From: Limibacillus halophilus
GTDB taxonomy: Bacteria > Pseudomonadota > Alphaproteobacteria > Kiloniellales > CECT-8803
NCBI RefSeq assembly: GCF_014191775.1
Contig: NZ_JACHXA010000002.1
Location: 124,001 to 188,000 of the forward strand
Direction: 5' to 3'
DNA length: 64,000 bases
In this document: positions 9,996-17,883 of the stretch, piece by piece
Layout of the letters: each line of letters begins with the position of its first letter
Position numbering within the stretch: the first letter of the stretch is position 1
Made by a program: the position numbers and the translations under genes
Notes under the pieces: generated by a model
What the model saw: the letters and a program-made list of their open reading frames with translations, nothing else
Database searches by the model: none
What the model was told of the DNA's origin: nothing

Positions 9996-11227
9996 ATCCC
10001 ACTCCTCGATCCGATCGGCGCCAGCGTGCCCTGTATCGACCCTGTAGTCTTGTCTCGCTCGTGTGGTGATTTAGCGAATCTATCAAGGCTGAATTCGGCA
10101 GCCCAGTCAGGTAGGCTTCCTTCTATTACGCTGTGTGTCATTGCCTCTGCCGTGACAGGTGTTAGCAGTATGCCGTTCCTGTGGTGCCCGGTCGCCATGT
10201 GCAACCCGGCAACTTCCCGGACCGGCCCAAAGATTGGCGCATCGTCTCTACTGGTCGGACGATGCCCTACCCAGGTTTCCGCTATCGGTAGCTCCTCGAT
10301 ACCCGGAACCGCGCGCCAAGCCCCCTCCAGCAGAGCCAACATTCCACCTGCCGTCAGGGTGTCATCAAAACCCTTCTCCTCCACCGTGGCGCCAATAATC
10401 AGCCGTCCGTCGTCGCGTGGCACCAGGTACAACTTGGGTGCCCAGACCACATGACGAAGGAGCGGCTGTTCAGGATCCATTTGCAGCGCCAACATCTGCC
10501 CCTTTACCGGCCGCACCGGTGGGCGGGCGGTCTCCGGCAAGCCCGGCAGGTCACGCACCCAAGCGCCGGTCGCAATGACGATCCGGTCAAAGCTCTGCAC
10601 CGTACTGTCCACCATCAGGCCGCAAGCCTTGCCCGCTTCGATCACCAAGCGCTCCACCCGACAGTTCTCGTGCAATCGCACGCCCGCCTTCAACGCCGCC
10701 TGCTTCAAGGCTGCCGCAAGTTTCCTGTTATCCACCTGATGATCGTTCGGGCTGAAGACCGCACCTGCGATTCCCGGACGCAGATAGGGCTCCATCCGCC
10801 GCGCATCCAGACCATTCAACCAGGTCACCTGCACACCCAAGCGCCGTTGAAACTCGTAGGAAAAGCGGAGCTGCTCAAGATCGTCGCGGTTGGTCGCCAC
10901 CACCAGCGTGCCCTGATCCCGGTAGCCGATATCATGGCCGCTGGCTTGTTCGAGCTCTCTACGGAACGCAGGCCATAGCTCCTGGGCACGACGATTGAGG
11001 GCCCATAGCGATTCCTCACCTGGCTCTACCTCAACGCCGGCAGCCAACATTCCGGCCGCCGCCCAGGTGGCGCCTCGACCTGCTTCTCCGCTATCGAACA
11101 CCGTGACCTTGCAGCCCTTGTTCGCCAGTCCCCAGGCCAGCGAAAGGCCGCTCACGCCCGCACCGACGACCCCAACCGAAAGCGGAGCGCGTTGCGCGAT
11201 ATTCGAAGATTTTTCATTTGTAGACAT
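9992..11227 (-). CDS. thiO: Glycine oxidase ThiO
   Basis: A 411-residue FAD-dependent amine oxidase of the DAO family that converts glycine to the imine used by ThiG in aerobes. The N-terminal Rossmann motif is VGVVGAGVSGLSLAWGLA, followed by VFDSGEAGRGATWAAAGMLAAG. The C-terminal domain has the family pattern GATVEEKGFDD, WVGHRPTSRDDAPIFG and ATGHHRNGILLTP. It is the first gene after the TPP riboswitch. The C-terminus (after FAKSPHERDK) is variable and overlaps thiS by 4 nt. Confidence 0.95.
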
Positions 11228-11240
11228 CGACGGCAGATGG

Positions 11241-11332
11241 CTCCCTTCGCTGGCATGACCCAGAGCAGGTTCGGTGGGTTTGATCTCAGCCGCTCGGATC
11301 TCAACATGGGCCGATCCGTCGGCACCCCAGCC
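11241..11332 (-). promoter_or_regulatory. TPP riboswitch (THI element) of the thiOSGE operon
   Basis: Read on the minus strand the element has every conserved block in order: GGGGTGCC (near 11328), GGCTGAGATC (near 11290), ACCCACCGAACCTG, and GGGTCATGCCAGCGAAGG, ending in AGGGAG at 11241. It lies 14 nt before the thiO start. That is close enough for the usual Gram-negative mode, in which TPP binding hides the ribosome site. Confidence 0.96.
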
Positions 11333-11459
11333 TTATCCCCCAGATGTGATGCTTTTCCGAGGCCAAAGCAAGGGTAAAGCACATTTTCGTGCAGCTTCTG
11401 GACCAACTGCCTATGCACACCTACATTGACAGGCATAATCTCAGTTGGAGGATTACAAT

Positions 11460-11930
11460 ATGGAAAAGGCAACCTTTGCGGCTGGCTGTTTTTGGGGCGT
11501 GGAGGAGTTCTTCCGGGCCGTCAAGGGCGTGAAGTCGACGCGCGTCGGCTACACTGGTGGACAAACCGAAAACCCTGACTACAAGCTAGTGTGCAGCGGC
11601 CGGACGGGCCACGCCGAGGCGATAGAAATCACCTTCGACGCAGCCTTGGTCAGCTACGAGGATCTGCTGCACGATTTTTTTGCCCTACACGACCCGACAC
11701 AGGTCGATCGTCAAGGCCCCGACGTGGGTACGCAGTATCGTTCCGCGATCTTCTATCATTCGCCGGAACAGGAAGCTGCGGCACGGGCCTTCAAGCAAAA
11801 GCTTGAGAACGACAAAGTTTTCCGTAGACCCATTGCCACTCAGATCGTTCCCGCGGCCACATTCTACGCAGCCGAGGAGTATCATCAGCAGTACCTGGCA
11901 AAACGTGGCTTAGCGGGCTGCCATATCTGA
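11460..11930 (+). CDS. msrA: Peptide methionine sulfoxide reductase MsrA
   Basis: A 156-residue thioredoxin-dependent reductase that repairs methionine S-sulfoxide in proteins. The catalytic cysteine is in the hallmark [14 protein letters not shown] at about residues 5-18. Other conserved blocks are [47 protein letters not shown] and AEEYHQQYL. The ATG at 11460 follows GGAGG by 7 nt; a TTG five codons upstream is also open but overlaps that ribosome site. It is divergent from the thiamine operon. Confidence 0.96.
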   Translation: MEKATFAAGCFWGVEEFFRAVKGVKSTRVGYTGGQTENPDYKLVCSGRTGHAEAIEITFDAALVSYEDLLHDFFALHDPTQVDRQGPDVGTQYRSAIFYHSPEQEAAARAFKQKLENDKVFRRPIATQIVPAATFYAAEEYHQQYLAKRGLAGCHI

Positions 11931-12003
11931 CAGTCAGCCCCCCTATCGATTGATGAAAATTCCACGCATTAGCCGCACAGATTCGGCGGCCTGAAAGGAG
12001 CTC

Positions 12004-12624
12004 ATGTCCATTACACTATACACCTGGGGCACGCCCAATGGCCGTAAGGCCTCGATCATGCTTGAAGAGCTCGGCCTCTCCTATGACACGGTGCCCATCA
12101 ACATCGCCAAAGACGAACAGTTCGCACCTGATTTTCTGAAGATCAGCCCGAACAACAAGATTCCGGCGCTCGTCGACAGCGATGGCCCCGACGCCAAACC
12201 GATTTCTGTTTTCGAGACCGGCGCCATCCTGATTTATCTGGCTGAAAAGCACGGGCAGCTGATGCCAACGGACCCCGCAGGACGCAGCCTATGCCTGCAG
12301 TGGTTGATGTGGCAGATGGGCGGTTTCGGCCCGATGCTTGGGCAGGCGCACCATTTCCGGCGCTTCGCCAAGGAGAAAATTCCCTACGCCATTGATCGCT
12401 ATACCAACGAGTCCCGGCGGCTTTATGGCGTTTTGGATAAACGCCTCGGTGAGGCAGAGTATTTGGCGGGAGCCTACTCCATCGCCGATATCGCGACCTA
12501 TCCCTGGGCGGCGCGTCATGAGTGGCAAGGGATCGACTTAAGCGATTTTCCGAACGTCTTGCGCTGGTACAATGCCATCGGCAGCCGCCCGGCAGTGCAA
12601 CGAGGCATGGCGGTTCCCGCCTGA
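12004..12624 (+). CDS. Glutathione S-transferase family protein (YfcG/YghU-like)
   Basis: A 206-residue GST-fold protein. The thioredoxin-like domain (residues 1-80) opens with [19 protein letters not shown] and contains NKIPALVD and [13 protein letters not shown], the glutathione-binding cis-Pro and Glu/Thr motifs. The helical domain contains [21 protein letters not shown], a normal N-capping box. The TPNG stretch near the N-terminus resembles Nu-class disulfide-bond reductases such as YfcG; the substrate is unknown. An AGGAG ribosome site precedes the ATG. msrA is 73 bp upstream in the same direction, so both may serve redox defence. Confidence 0.88.
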   Translation: MSITLYTWGTPNGRKASIMLEELGLSYDTVPINIAKDEQFAPDFLKISPNNKIPALVDSDGPDAKPISVFETGAILIYLAEKHGQLMPTDPAGRSLCLQWLMWQMGGFGPMLGQAHHFRRFAKEKIPYAIDRYTNESRRLYGVLDKRLGEAEYLAGAYSIADIATYPWAARHEWQGIDLSDFPNVLRWYNAIGSRPAVQRGMAVPA

Positions 12625-12637
12625 CCGAGTACCCGCT

Positions 12638-13090
12638 TCAAGTGCCCGCCTTGCGATCCACCAGCCTTCGTAGCACCGCTGCGAGGCTGGTGATTTCCGT
12701 TGAACTCAACCGATCTCCCATACGTCGTTGAATGGCCACTCCATAAGCGGGCCACATTCGTTTGAGTAACGCCCGCCCGTCTTCCGTCATGCGCAAAAGG
12801 TTCGCTCTACCGTCGTCGGGCGACGCTTCGCGCAGCAGGTAACCGGCCTTCTCCAGCCGATCAAGCAGCCGCGAGATGTTGTACTGCGGCAGCAGTACCT
12901 CCTTCTCCAGCTCCCGCGCAGTCAACAAACGGGGACTGGCACGCTTCAACTCCAGCAGAATGTCGTACCACGACAGCGGCGGAAACCCGGCGGCCTTCAG
13001 GTCATGTTCTACCGCGGCCAGGACGGATTGCTGGCTGCGCAGTAACAACGCCCAGGCGTCTATGGTTTCTTGGTTCGGCAGTTTGGTCAT
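12638..13090 (-). CDS. MarR-family transcriptional regulator
   Basis: A 150-residue winged-helix dimeric regulator. The recognition-helix region is LEKEVLLPQYNISRLLDRLEKAGYL, followed by the wing LLREASPDDGRANLLRMTEDGRALL. It is divergent from a glutathione transferase gene. Two ATGC-N4-GCAT palindromes sit on the two divergent promoters, so it probably represses itself and the neighbour until a ligand or oxidant releases it. The inducer is unknown. Confidence 0.9.
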   Translation of the reverse strand: MTKLPNQETIDAWALLLRSQQSVLAAVEHDLKAAGFPPLSWYDILLELKRASPRLLTARELEKEVLLPQYNISRLLDRLEKAGYLLREASPDDGRANLLRMTEDGRALLKRMWPAYGVAIQRRMGDRLSSTEITSLAAVLRRLVDRKAGT

Positions 13091-13097
13091 CCTTGTA

Positions 13098-13168
13098 TCT
13101 TAGCAAAATATGCAAACGCATGGAACTTGACAAAATAGAACACGTCGTCAATATATATGCAATTGCAT
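13098..13168. promoter_or_regulatory. Divergent promoters with paired ATGC-N4-GCAT operators (MarR / GST)
   Basis: Rightward promoter: TTGACA (13127-13132), 17 nt, AATATA (13150-13155). Leftward promoter: TTGTCA, 17 nt, TATTTT on the minus strand. A perfect 12-bp palindrome ATGCAATTGCAT (13157-13168) follows the rightward -10 box. A second, imperfect one, ATGCAAACGCAT (13110-13121), lies in the leftward spacer next to its -10. Equivalent placement on both promoters points to one dimeric regulator, most simply the adjacent MarR. Confidence 0.7.
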
Positions 13169-13188
13169 CTTTATTGACGGAGTGAATC

Positions 13189-13893
13189 ATGCAACCTTTC
13201 AAGACAGACCGGCTTACGCTGGTCAGCCACCATCTTTGTCCTTTTGTGCAGCGAGCGGCGATCCTGCTGGACGAAAAGAACGTCGACTATGAACGCGTCC
13301 AGATCGATCTGACGAACAAGCCGGACTGGTTCACTAAGATTTCGCCGTTGGGGCGCGTGCCGTTGCTTATCGTCGGCGACTCGGTCCTCTTTGAATCAGC
13401 AGTCATCTGCGAGTACCTGGACGAGGTAACGGCGGGGTCGCTGCATCCGGTTGACCCGCTGGAGAAAGCGAGGGCCCGCAGCTTTATCGAGTACGGATCG
13501 GCAATTCTCAACGACATCGGCGGATTCTATAATGCCGCCGATGCGGAGCGATTGAAGGAGATGCGGCAGAAGCTTGCCGAAAAGTTCGCCCGTCTGGAGG
13601 CGGAATTGGGCAACGGCCCCTACTTCGCCGGCGCGAAATTCAGCCTCGTGGATGCGGTTTTCGGGCCAATCTTCCGTTATTTTGACAGCTTCGATAAGAT
13701 CGCTGAGTTCGGCATTTTCGATGGGCTACCAAAAGTTATTGCCTATCGACAGGCCTTGGCTGAAAGACCTTCGATCAAGGGTGCTGTGACTGCCGATTAC
13801 CCTGCGCGCCTGGAAGCCTTTATTGCCCGTCGGGGTAGCCAATTATCGAGGCTCTTGGAGAATAGGGACTCACAGGGTGCTCTGGCCCCCTAG
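13189..13893 (+). CDS. Glutathione S-transferase family protein
   Basis: A 234-residue GST. The N-terminal domain starts LTLVSHHLCPFVQRAAILLDEK, an omega/zeta-like CPF active-site region, with RVPLLIVGD (cis-Pro) and LFESAVICEYLDE (glutathione gamma-glutamyl binding). The helical domain contains FAGAKFSLVDAVFGPIF. The Cys in the CPF motif suggests thiol-transferase or dehalogenase-like chemistry, but the substrate is unknown. The ATG has a GGAG ribosome site 6 nt upstream. It is divergent from the MarR gene and probably controlled by it. Confidence 0.88.
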   Translation: MQPFKTDRLTLVSHHLCPFVQRAAILLDEKNVDYERVQIDLTNKPDWFTKISPLGRVPLLIVGDSVLFESAVICEYLDEVTAGSLHPVDPLEKARARSFIEYGSAILNDIGGFYNAADAERLKEMRQKLAEKFARLEAELGNGPYFAGAKFSLVDAVFGPIFRYFDSFDKIAEFGIFDGLPKVIAYRQALAERPSIKGAVTADYPARLEAFIARRGSQLSRLLENRDSQGALAP

Positions 13894-13978
13894 TTCACCC
13901 ATGAGAGCAATTGACAAGCCCCTGGTCGGTGTCTAGAACCCAAACCGCAAACGCCGTGTCGAATGCACCTCGCTTTGC

Positions 13979-14070
13979 GGAGGGGTGGCCGAGAGGCTGA
14001 AGGCGGCGGTTTGCTAAACCGTTATACGGGGAAACTCGTATCGTGGGTTCGAATCCCATCCCCTCCGCCA
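13979..14070 (+). tRNA. tRNA-Ser (anticodon GCT)
   Basis: The acceptor stem GGAGGGG (13979-13985) pairs with CCCCTCC (14060-14066), followed by discriminator G and an encoded CCA (14068-14070). The anticodon loop TTTGCTAAA gives GCT, decoding AGC/AGU. A long variable arm (ATACGGGGAAACTCGTAT) and the T-loop GGTTCGAATCC are typical of tRNA-Ser. The gene is intact and marks the left edge of the mobile region. Confidence 0.97.
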
Positions 14071-14084
14071 CTCACCCCCGTCTC
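14065..14084 (+). repeat. Candidate left attachment repeat at the tRNA-Ser 3' end
   Basis: CCGCCACTCACCCCCGTCTC spans the last tRNA bases with CCA and the next 14 nt. The same 20-mer with a single C/T mismatch occurs at 62477-62496, directly after the last IS6 copy. Direct repeats that begin in a tRNA 3' end are typical of island attachment sites. The assignment to integration is inference. Confidence 0.55.
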
Positions 14085-14248
14085 TCTCGAAGGCTTCGGA
14101 ATTGCTCTGAATTACCGCGTGTTTTCCGCGGGTTACCTTGGGGTTGGCCTATCAGAGACGCACCGCAGCCCCCAGATCAGCCGAAAATATAGCCCGAGTC
14201 TCAGTAGGCTCTTTGAGGCGGTTCGGTTTTCAGGAGCTTCCCTGCTTT

Positions 14249-14446
14249 ACAGGGAATTAACAGGGAATTTTCGTTTTTTGAGGGCCTTTTGGCCGGATTC
14301 TGCGAATTTTGGCCATGAATATGGACCTGATTCCAGCGGGTTATAGGGCATTTCCCTGTTCCAGGCAGAACAGGGAATTTAAATTAGGGGAACAGGGAAA
14401 GGTTTTTGACGAACAGGGAAACCGTTCAGGAAAAACAGGGAACGGG
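14249..14446 (+). repeat. Cluster of ACAGGGAA repeats between tRNA-Ser and the recombinase
   Basis: Six direct copies of ACAGGGAA start at about 14249, 14260, 14370, 14392, 14413 and 14435. Two inverted copies (TTCCCTG) lie near 14238 and 14352. Several copies are followed by TT or A. The whole stretch 14071-14640 has no convincing gene. The repeats could be recombinase-binding or attachment sites, or part of the element end. Confidence 0.6.
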
Positions 14447-14640
14447 ATTTGCGCCTGCCCCTAGCGAAATCCTGGCAGGTCGCGTTTGCGATGATTGGGG
14501 GATCTTCCTCATCCGAATCGTTGATCAAAGCGCTCAAGGGTGTTTCACACCAGCCCGTGGTACCAGTCTTGCCATTGAGGTGCATGCGATAGGCCGCTGT
14601 CGCCTGCGACATCTTTTACCCCCCATTGCTATAGCTTTGC

Positions 14641-16320
14641 TCAAGGGACCTCGAAGCCCAGCAGGCGCTCCTGCGCAGGCCAGGCCAGCGGGAGCCGCAG
14701 GCGCACCAGACGCTCCAGTGTCAGATCCACCGGCTGGCGGCCTTCCAGAATGGCGCTCTGGATGCTGGGCGACAGGAAGGCGAGCTTGATCCGTGGCCTG
14801 ATGTAGGCTTCCGTCACACGCTCCTGCCGGGCGATCTCGCAGAGGGATGCACCAGCTTTAAGGGCCGCGGCCCATCTGTGTCCCTTTGCCAGGCCGCGCA
14901 GCAAGGCCGGGTCCGCGGCCGGATGCATCTTACCGGCCACAATCCGGGCTTCCACGCCGCGCCGCCGGTTCTCGAAAGTGGCCGTGACCTGAGAAAGCGC
15001 TGGCGCCAGCAGGCTGGCCTCCAGGCCCAGGGCCTCTGCCAGGTACTTAACCTCGAGCCGGATCGTGATCGAATCCGTCCCCAGTTGCCCCTCGGCCACG
15101 AGGGCTGCCAGAAGTTCTGCCTCCCCTGCGCGCAAGCGGGTGGCTAAGGCCCTCGCCTGTGCTCCGGGCTCTGCCCCAGTGCCTGCATCCGGTATCGTCA
15201 AGAGCGCATGGCGCCCGGCCGCCTGTTCGAGGTGATCGGCGATAACGTCTGCCACGGCACCCTCAAAGCGCCCCGCCGGCAGGCGCCAGCCGCTGGGATC
15301 GCTGCCCGCGAGAAGGCGGTTCGAGACATAATAGCGAAAGCGGCGAGCGCTCTTCCTGGCATGCGAGGGCGTCAGGCGGTCACCCGTCGGATCACGGAAC
15401 TTTCCGGTGAGGGGCGCCAGGGTGCCTCTGCCTGGCTTGTCCTCAGTTCTCCCCCCACACGATCGCGGCCGGACGCTGGCCGCCTGCAGCCTGGCCTGCA
15501 CGCGCTCCCAGAGACCTTCATCGATCAAGCCCGCATGCTGGCCGTCAAAGACCTCACCCTTGTGCCGGATCTGGCCAAGGTAGACCGGGTTGCGCAGGAT
15601 ATGATGGATCTGCCCCCGCGAGAGCGGTCCACCGCCTTGCTCTCGCCCCGTGGAGAAAACATGCCGCTTGGAGCGCAGGCCCCGGCGGGCGGCCTCCTGC
15701 TCCACCGCCCGCAGGCTGCCAAGCTCGGCATAGAGGGTAAAGAGCGTCTCGATCGTTTGGCGCTCTCCCTCATTGATCACCAGGCTGCGCACCTTGGGAT
15801 CGGGATGGGCGTCATAGCCCAGCGGCGCCAGGCCGCCCATCCAGAGGCCGCGCTTCTTGGAGGCGGCGATCTTGTCGCGGATGCGCTCGGCCGTGACCTC
15901 GCGTTCGAACTGGGCAAAGCTCAACAACACATTAAGCGTCAGACGTCCCATCGAGCTCGAGGTGTTGAAGGCCTGCGTCACCGAAACAAAGGAGCAGCCC
16001 GCCGCCTCCAGGCGCTCCACCAGCTTGGCGAAGTCCGCCAGCGAGCGCGTCAGCCGGTCGATCTTGTAGACGACGATCATGTCGATCCGCCCGGCCTCCA
16101 CCTCCGCCAGCAGGCGCTGCAACGCCGGGCGCTCCAGCGTCCCGCCCGACAGGCCGCCATCGTCATAGCGCGTGGGCAGCAAGTGCCAGCCCTCGCCCCG
16201 CTGGCTGGCGATGTAGGCCGCACAGGCCTGATGCTGGGCGTCGAGCGAGTTGAACTCCTGATCGAGCCCATCGTCGGATGATTTGCGGGTATAGATGGCG
16301 CAGCGGATCTTGCGGCTCAT
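14641..16320 (-). CDS. Large serine recombinase (site-specific resolvase/integrase family)
   Basis: A 559-residue recombinase. The resolvase catalytic domain (about 1-155) has the nucleophile Ser in IYTRKSSDDG (about Ser14), GGLSGGTLERPALQRLL, VVYKIDRLTRS and LNVLLSFAQFEREVTAERIRDK. A recombinase DNA-binding domain follows (HHILRNPVYLGQIRHKG), then a long C-terminal part. Cys residues of the usual zinc ribbon are not obvious. The ATG at 16320 overlaps the DUF2924 gene by 4 nt; an upstream open stretch is only the shadow of that gene. It probably mobilises the surrounding element by cutting and rejoining DNA at attachment sites. Confidence 0.92.
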   Translation of the reverse strand: MSRKIRCAIYTRKSSDDGLDQEFNSLDAQHQACAAYIASQRGEGWHLLPTRYDDGGLSGGTLERPALQRLLAEVEAGRIDMIVVYKIDRLTRSLADFAKLVERLEAAGCSFVSVTQAFNTSSSMGRLTLNVLLSFAQFEREVTAERIRDKIAASKKRGLWMGGLAPLGYDAHPDPKVRSLVINEGERQTIETLFTLYAELGSLRAVEQEAARRGLRSKRHVFSTGREQGGGPLSRGQIHHILRNPVYLGQIRHKGEVFDGQHAGLIDEGLWERVQARLQAASVRPRSCGGRTEDKPGRGTLAPLTGKFRDPTGDRLTPSHARKSARRFRYYVSNRLLAGSDPSGWRLPAGRFEGAVADVIADHLEQAAGRHALLTIPDAGTGAEPGAQARALATRLRAGEAELLAALVAEGQLGTDSITIRLEVKYLAEALGLEASLLAPALSQVTATFENRRRGVEARIVAGKMHPAADPALLRGLAKGHRWAAALKAGASLCEIARQERVTEAYIRPRIKLAFLSPSIQSAILEGRQPVDLTLERLVRLRLPLAWPAQERLLGFEVP

Positions 16321-16724
16321 GCCCCTGCCCTCCCACCTAGCCCAAAGAAGCGCGGGCCCGACCAGTGGGCGCCGGTGATCTCGCGCGCGATGGCCGAAAG
16401 CGAGCGCCAGCTCCGGCCGCGCCAGGAAAAGCCCTGCGCGGTCACCTCGACGACCTGCGTCACCCCGTTCCATTCACGCAGCAGCCGCCCACCCGCTTGC
16501 AGCGCCGGGCTGCGGGCCGGCGCATCGACAGCCACCGCCCGCTCGAGCTTGGCCGTAAAGCCCTTGGGCAAGCCGCCCTCTGCGCGCACCTGCACCTCGA
16601 AAGCCAGCACCCGTTGCAGCCCCGCCCGGCTGAGGCTCTTGGGCGGTGGCTCCCCGAAGAGTTCCTGCCAGAGCGCCCGCAGCCCGGCCCGCTCCATTGT
16701 CTCGATCTCGGTAACGCTGGTCAT
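16317..16724 (-). CDS. DUF2924 domain protein
   Basis: A 135-residue protein with the DUF2924 pattern: WQELFGEPPPKSLSR, LLREWNGVTQVVEVTAQGF, and WRGRSWRSLSAIAREITGAHWSGPRFFG. The last block looks like a DNA- or chromatin-associated fold, but no function is known to me. It overlaps the recombinase start (ATGA) and is overlapped by the DUF3489 gene, so the three are one translational unit. This trio recurs in alphaproteobacterial mobile elements. Confidence 0.9.
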   Translation of the reverse strand: MTSVTEIETMERAGLRALWQELFGEPPPKSLSRAGLQRVLAFEVQVRAEGGLPKGFTAKLERAVAVDAPARSPALQAGGRLLREWNGVTQVVEVTAQGFSWRGRSWRSLSAIAREITGAHWSGPRFFGLGGRAGA

Positions 16725-17029
16725 TGCTCCCCCTCCCCAGCGCCCGCACCCGCGATGCGATAGGTCGAGGGGCCGCTCTCCTCCGTAATGTGCTCGACGG
16801 CGTGCCCCGCCTTGCGCAGGCGGCTGAGCGCCGCGCGCAGCGTATGACGCTGCCAGTCAGTAGCCTCGCGGAGAGCATCGAAACTGGCTCCCTCAGGGTG
16901 CCCTAGCATGTCGAGCAGCAGCGCCGTTTTGGTCTGACGCGGTGCTTTGGGGTTCGCCTTTGAGGTTGCCTGGTCGCGCCTCTTGGACGCGGTGGCGGTT
17001 GCGGGGGATTTAGGTTTAGCCTTGATCAT
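16721..17029 (-). CDS. DUF3489 domain protein (winged-helix-like)
   Basis: A 102-residue basic protein. A Lys/Ala-rich N-terminus (about 1-35) precedes a small helix-turn-helix-like domain (KTALLLDMLGHPEGASFDA, then WQRHTLRAALSRLRKAGHAVEH), which matches DUF3489. It is the first gene of the DUF3489-DUF2924-recombinase unit, so it could be a regulator or accessory DNA-binding protein for the recombinase; this is inference. The stop overlaps the DUF2924 start. Confidence 0.88.
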   Translation of the reverse strand: MIKAKPKSPATATASKRRDQATSKANPKAPRQTKTALLLDMLGHPEGASFDALREATDWQRHTLRAALSRLRKAGHAVEHITEESGPSTYRIAGAGAGEGEQ

Positions 17030-17630
17030 CTCGGTCTCCCGGGTGACGAGGCCGGCCCCATGCCGGCCCTGCTACCGGGAGAAGCCCAGCGCAGCCGCCG
17101 GGCCTAACCACAGCAACGCTCGCCTCGCTGCGGAAGTCCAGTCGGAATTGGGGGTGCGGGTGGGCTGTGCAAGGACCCATCAGAGGAGCTTGAGTCGAGG
17201 TGACTTTTGTATAAGCCTACCCTTCCAGCATGACAAAACGAGATCCGTTCTGCTGCTTAAGAACTAGTCCAAACGCAACCGCCTCGCAGTGACGCTTGCC
17301 GCCCCATTGCTGTTTTCTCTACGCAACTTTTGGGATCTGCTTCAAGAGCGCGGCACTGAAGTCGCTAACAAAACCGTCCGTTTCTAGTGGAATGGCTATG
17401 GGCTACTGTTTAAATCTGAGATTTGGAAAGGGCGTATCGGGCAGACAACGGAGTAGCGTCACTGTCAATCTAGTGCCTATTTTGCATTAGTCTGACGTAC
17501 CCAATTCGGCTTGATCAACTCAACCACACAGGGCAAATTCTGTTACTGGACTCTCTATTTAGCCGGGAGGAACTATCTAGAGGGAACTCGAAACTCGCAT
17601 CAAAGATGCAAATCATAATTGAGATAAAGA
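17030..17630. other. Gene-poor stretch upstream of the recombinase unit
   Basis: About 600 bp. Near 17050-17068 a hairpin GGCCGGC-cccat-GCCGGCC sits about 20 nt before the DUF3489 start, in its probable leader. The rest contains only short unconvincing reading frames (for example 64 codons from 17296 on the + strand, with no recognisable motif). I see no RNA gene here. Confidence 0.5.
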
Positions 17631-17873
17631 ATGAAAGTTAAAGAGCTTCAAGAATGCCTCGCGGCACTCGACCCTAACTCGGAAGTATTGTGCTATTGTG
17701 AGGATGGAAAATTTTTGGCAAAGGATCGGAAGTTTGTGGTGTTTGAGGTCTCGTCGGTCAGCCCGAGAAAAGCGAGCCGCATTCGCTTGGAAGATAGAAC
17801 CCCCTACCTCAAGATTGGAGAGGGGCCAGAGGCAGAAAACCTTGTCTTATTGGACGTCACTTCGGACATTTAG
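17631..17873 (+). CDS. Small hypothetical protein
   Basis: An 80-residue acidic protein starting MKVKELQECLAALDPNSEVLCY. The opening resembles small proteins of phages and mobile elements in which a short helix is followed by a beta-rich part (LDP-S-EVL). No function is known to me. A weak GAGATAAAG stretch precedes the ATG. It stands alone between the recombinase unit and the first IS copy, so it is probably cargo of the integrated element. Confidence 0.5.
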   Translation: MKVKELQECLAALDPNSEVLCYCEDGKFLAKDRKFVVFEVSSVSPRKASRIRLEDRTPYLKIGEGPEAENLVLLDVTSDI

Positions 17874-17883
17874 GTCGCCTTCC

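Noticed and set aside
14249-14446. Possible CRISPR array
   Set aside because: The repeat unit is only 8 bp, spacing varies from 11 to about 110 nt, some copies are inverted and there are no cas genes.
14071-14640. Tyrosine integrase or other gene beside the tRNA
   Set aside because: No open frame with integrase motifs is present; only short frames in repeat-rich sequence.
15208-16281. 357-codon open frame on the + strand
   Set aside because: Lies entirely opposite the serine recombinase and has no recognisable motif; typical antisense shadow in high-GC coding DNA.
17296-17490. 64-codon open frame on the + strand
   Set aside because: No ribosome site or motif, and irregular composition; insufficient to call a gene.
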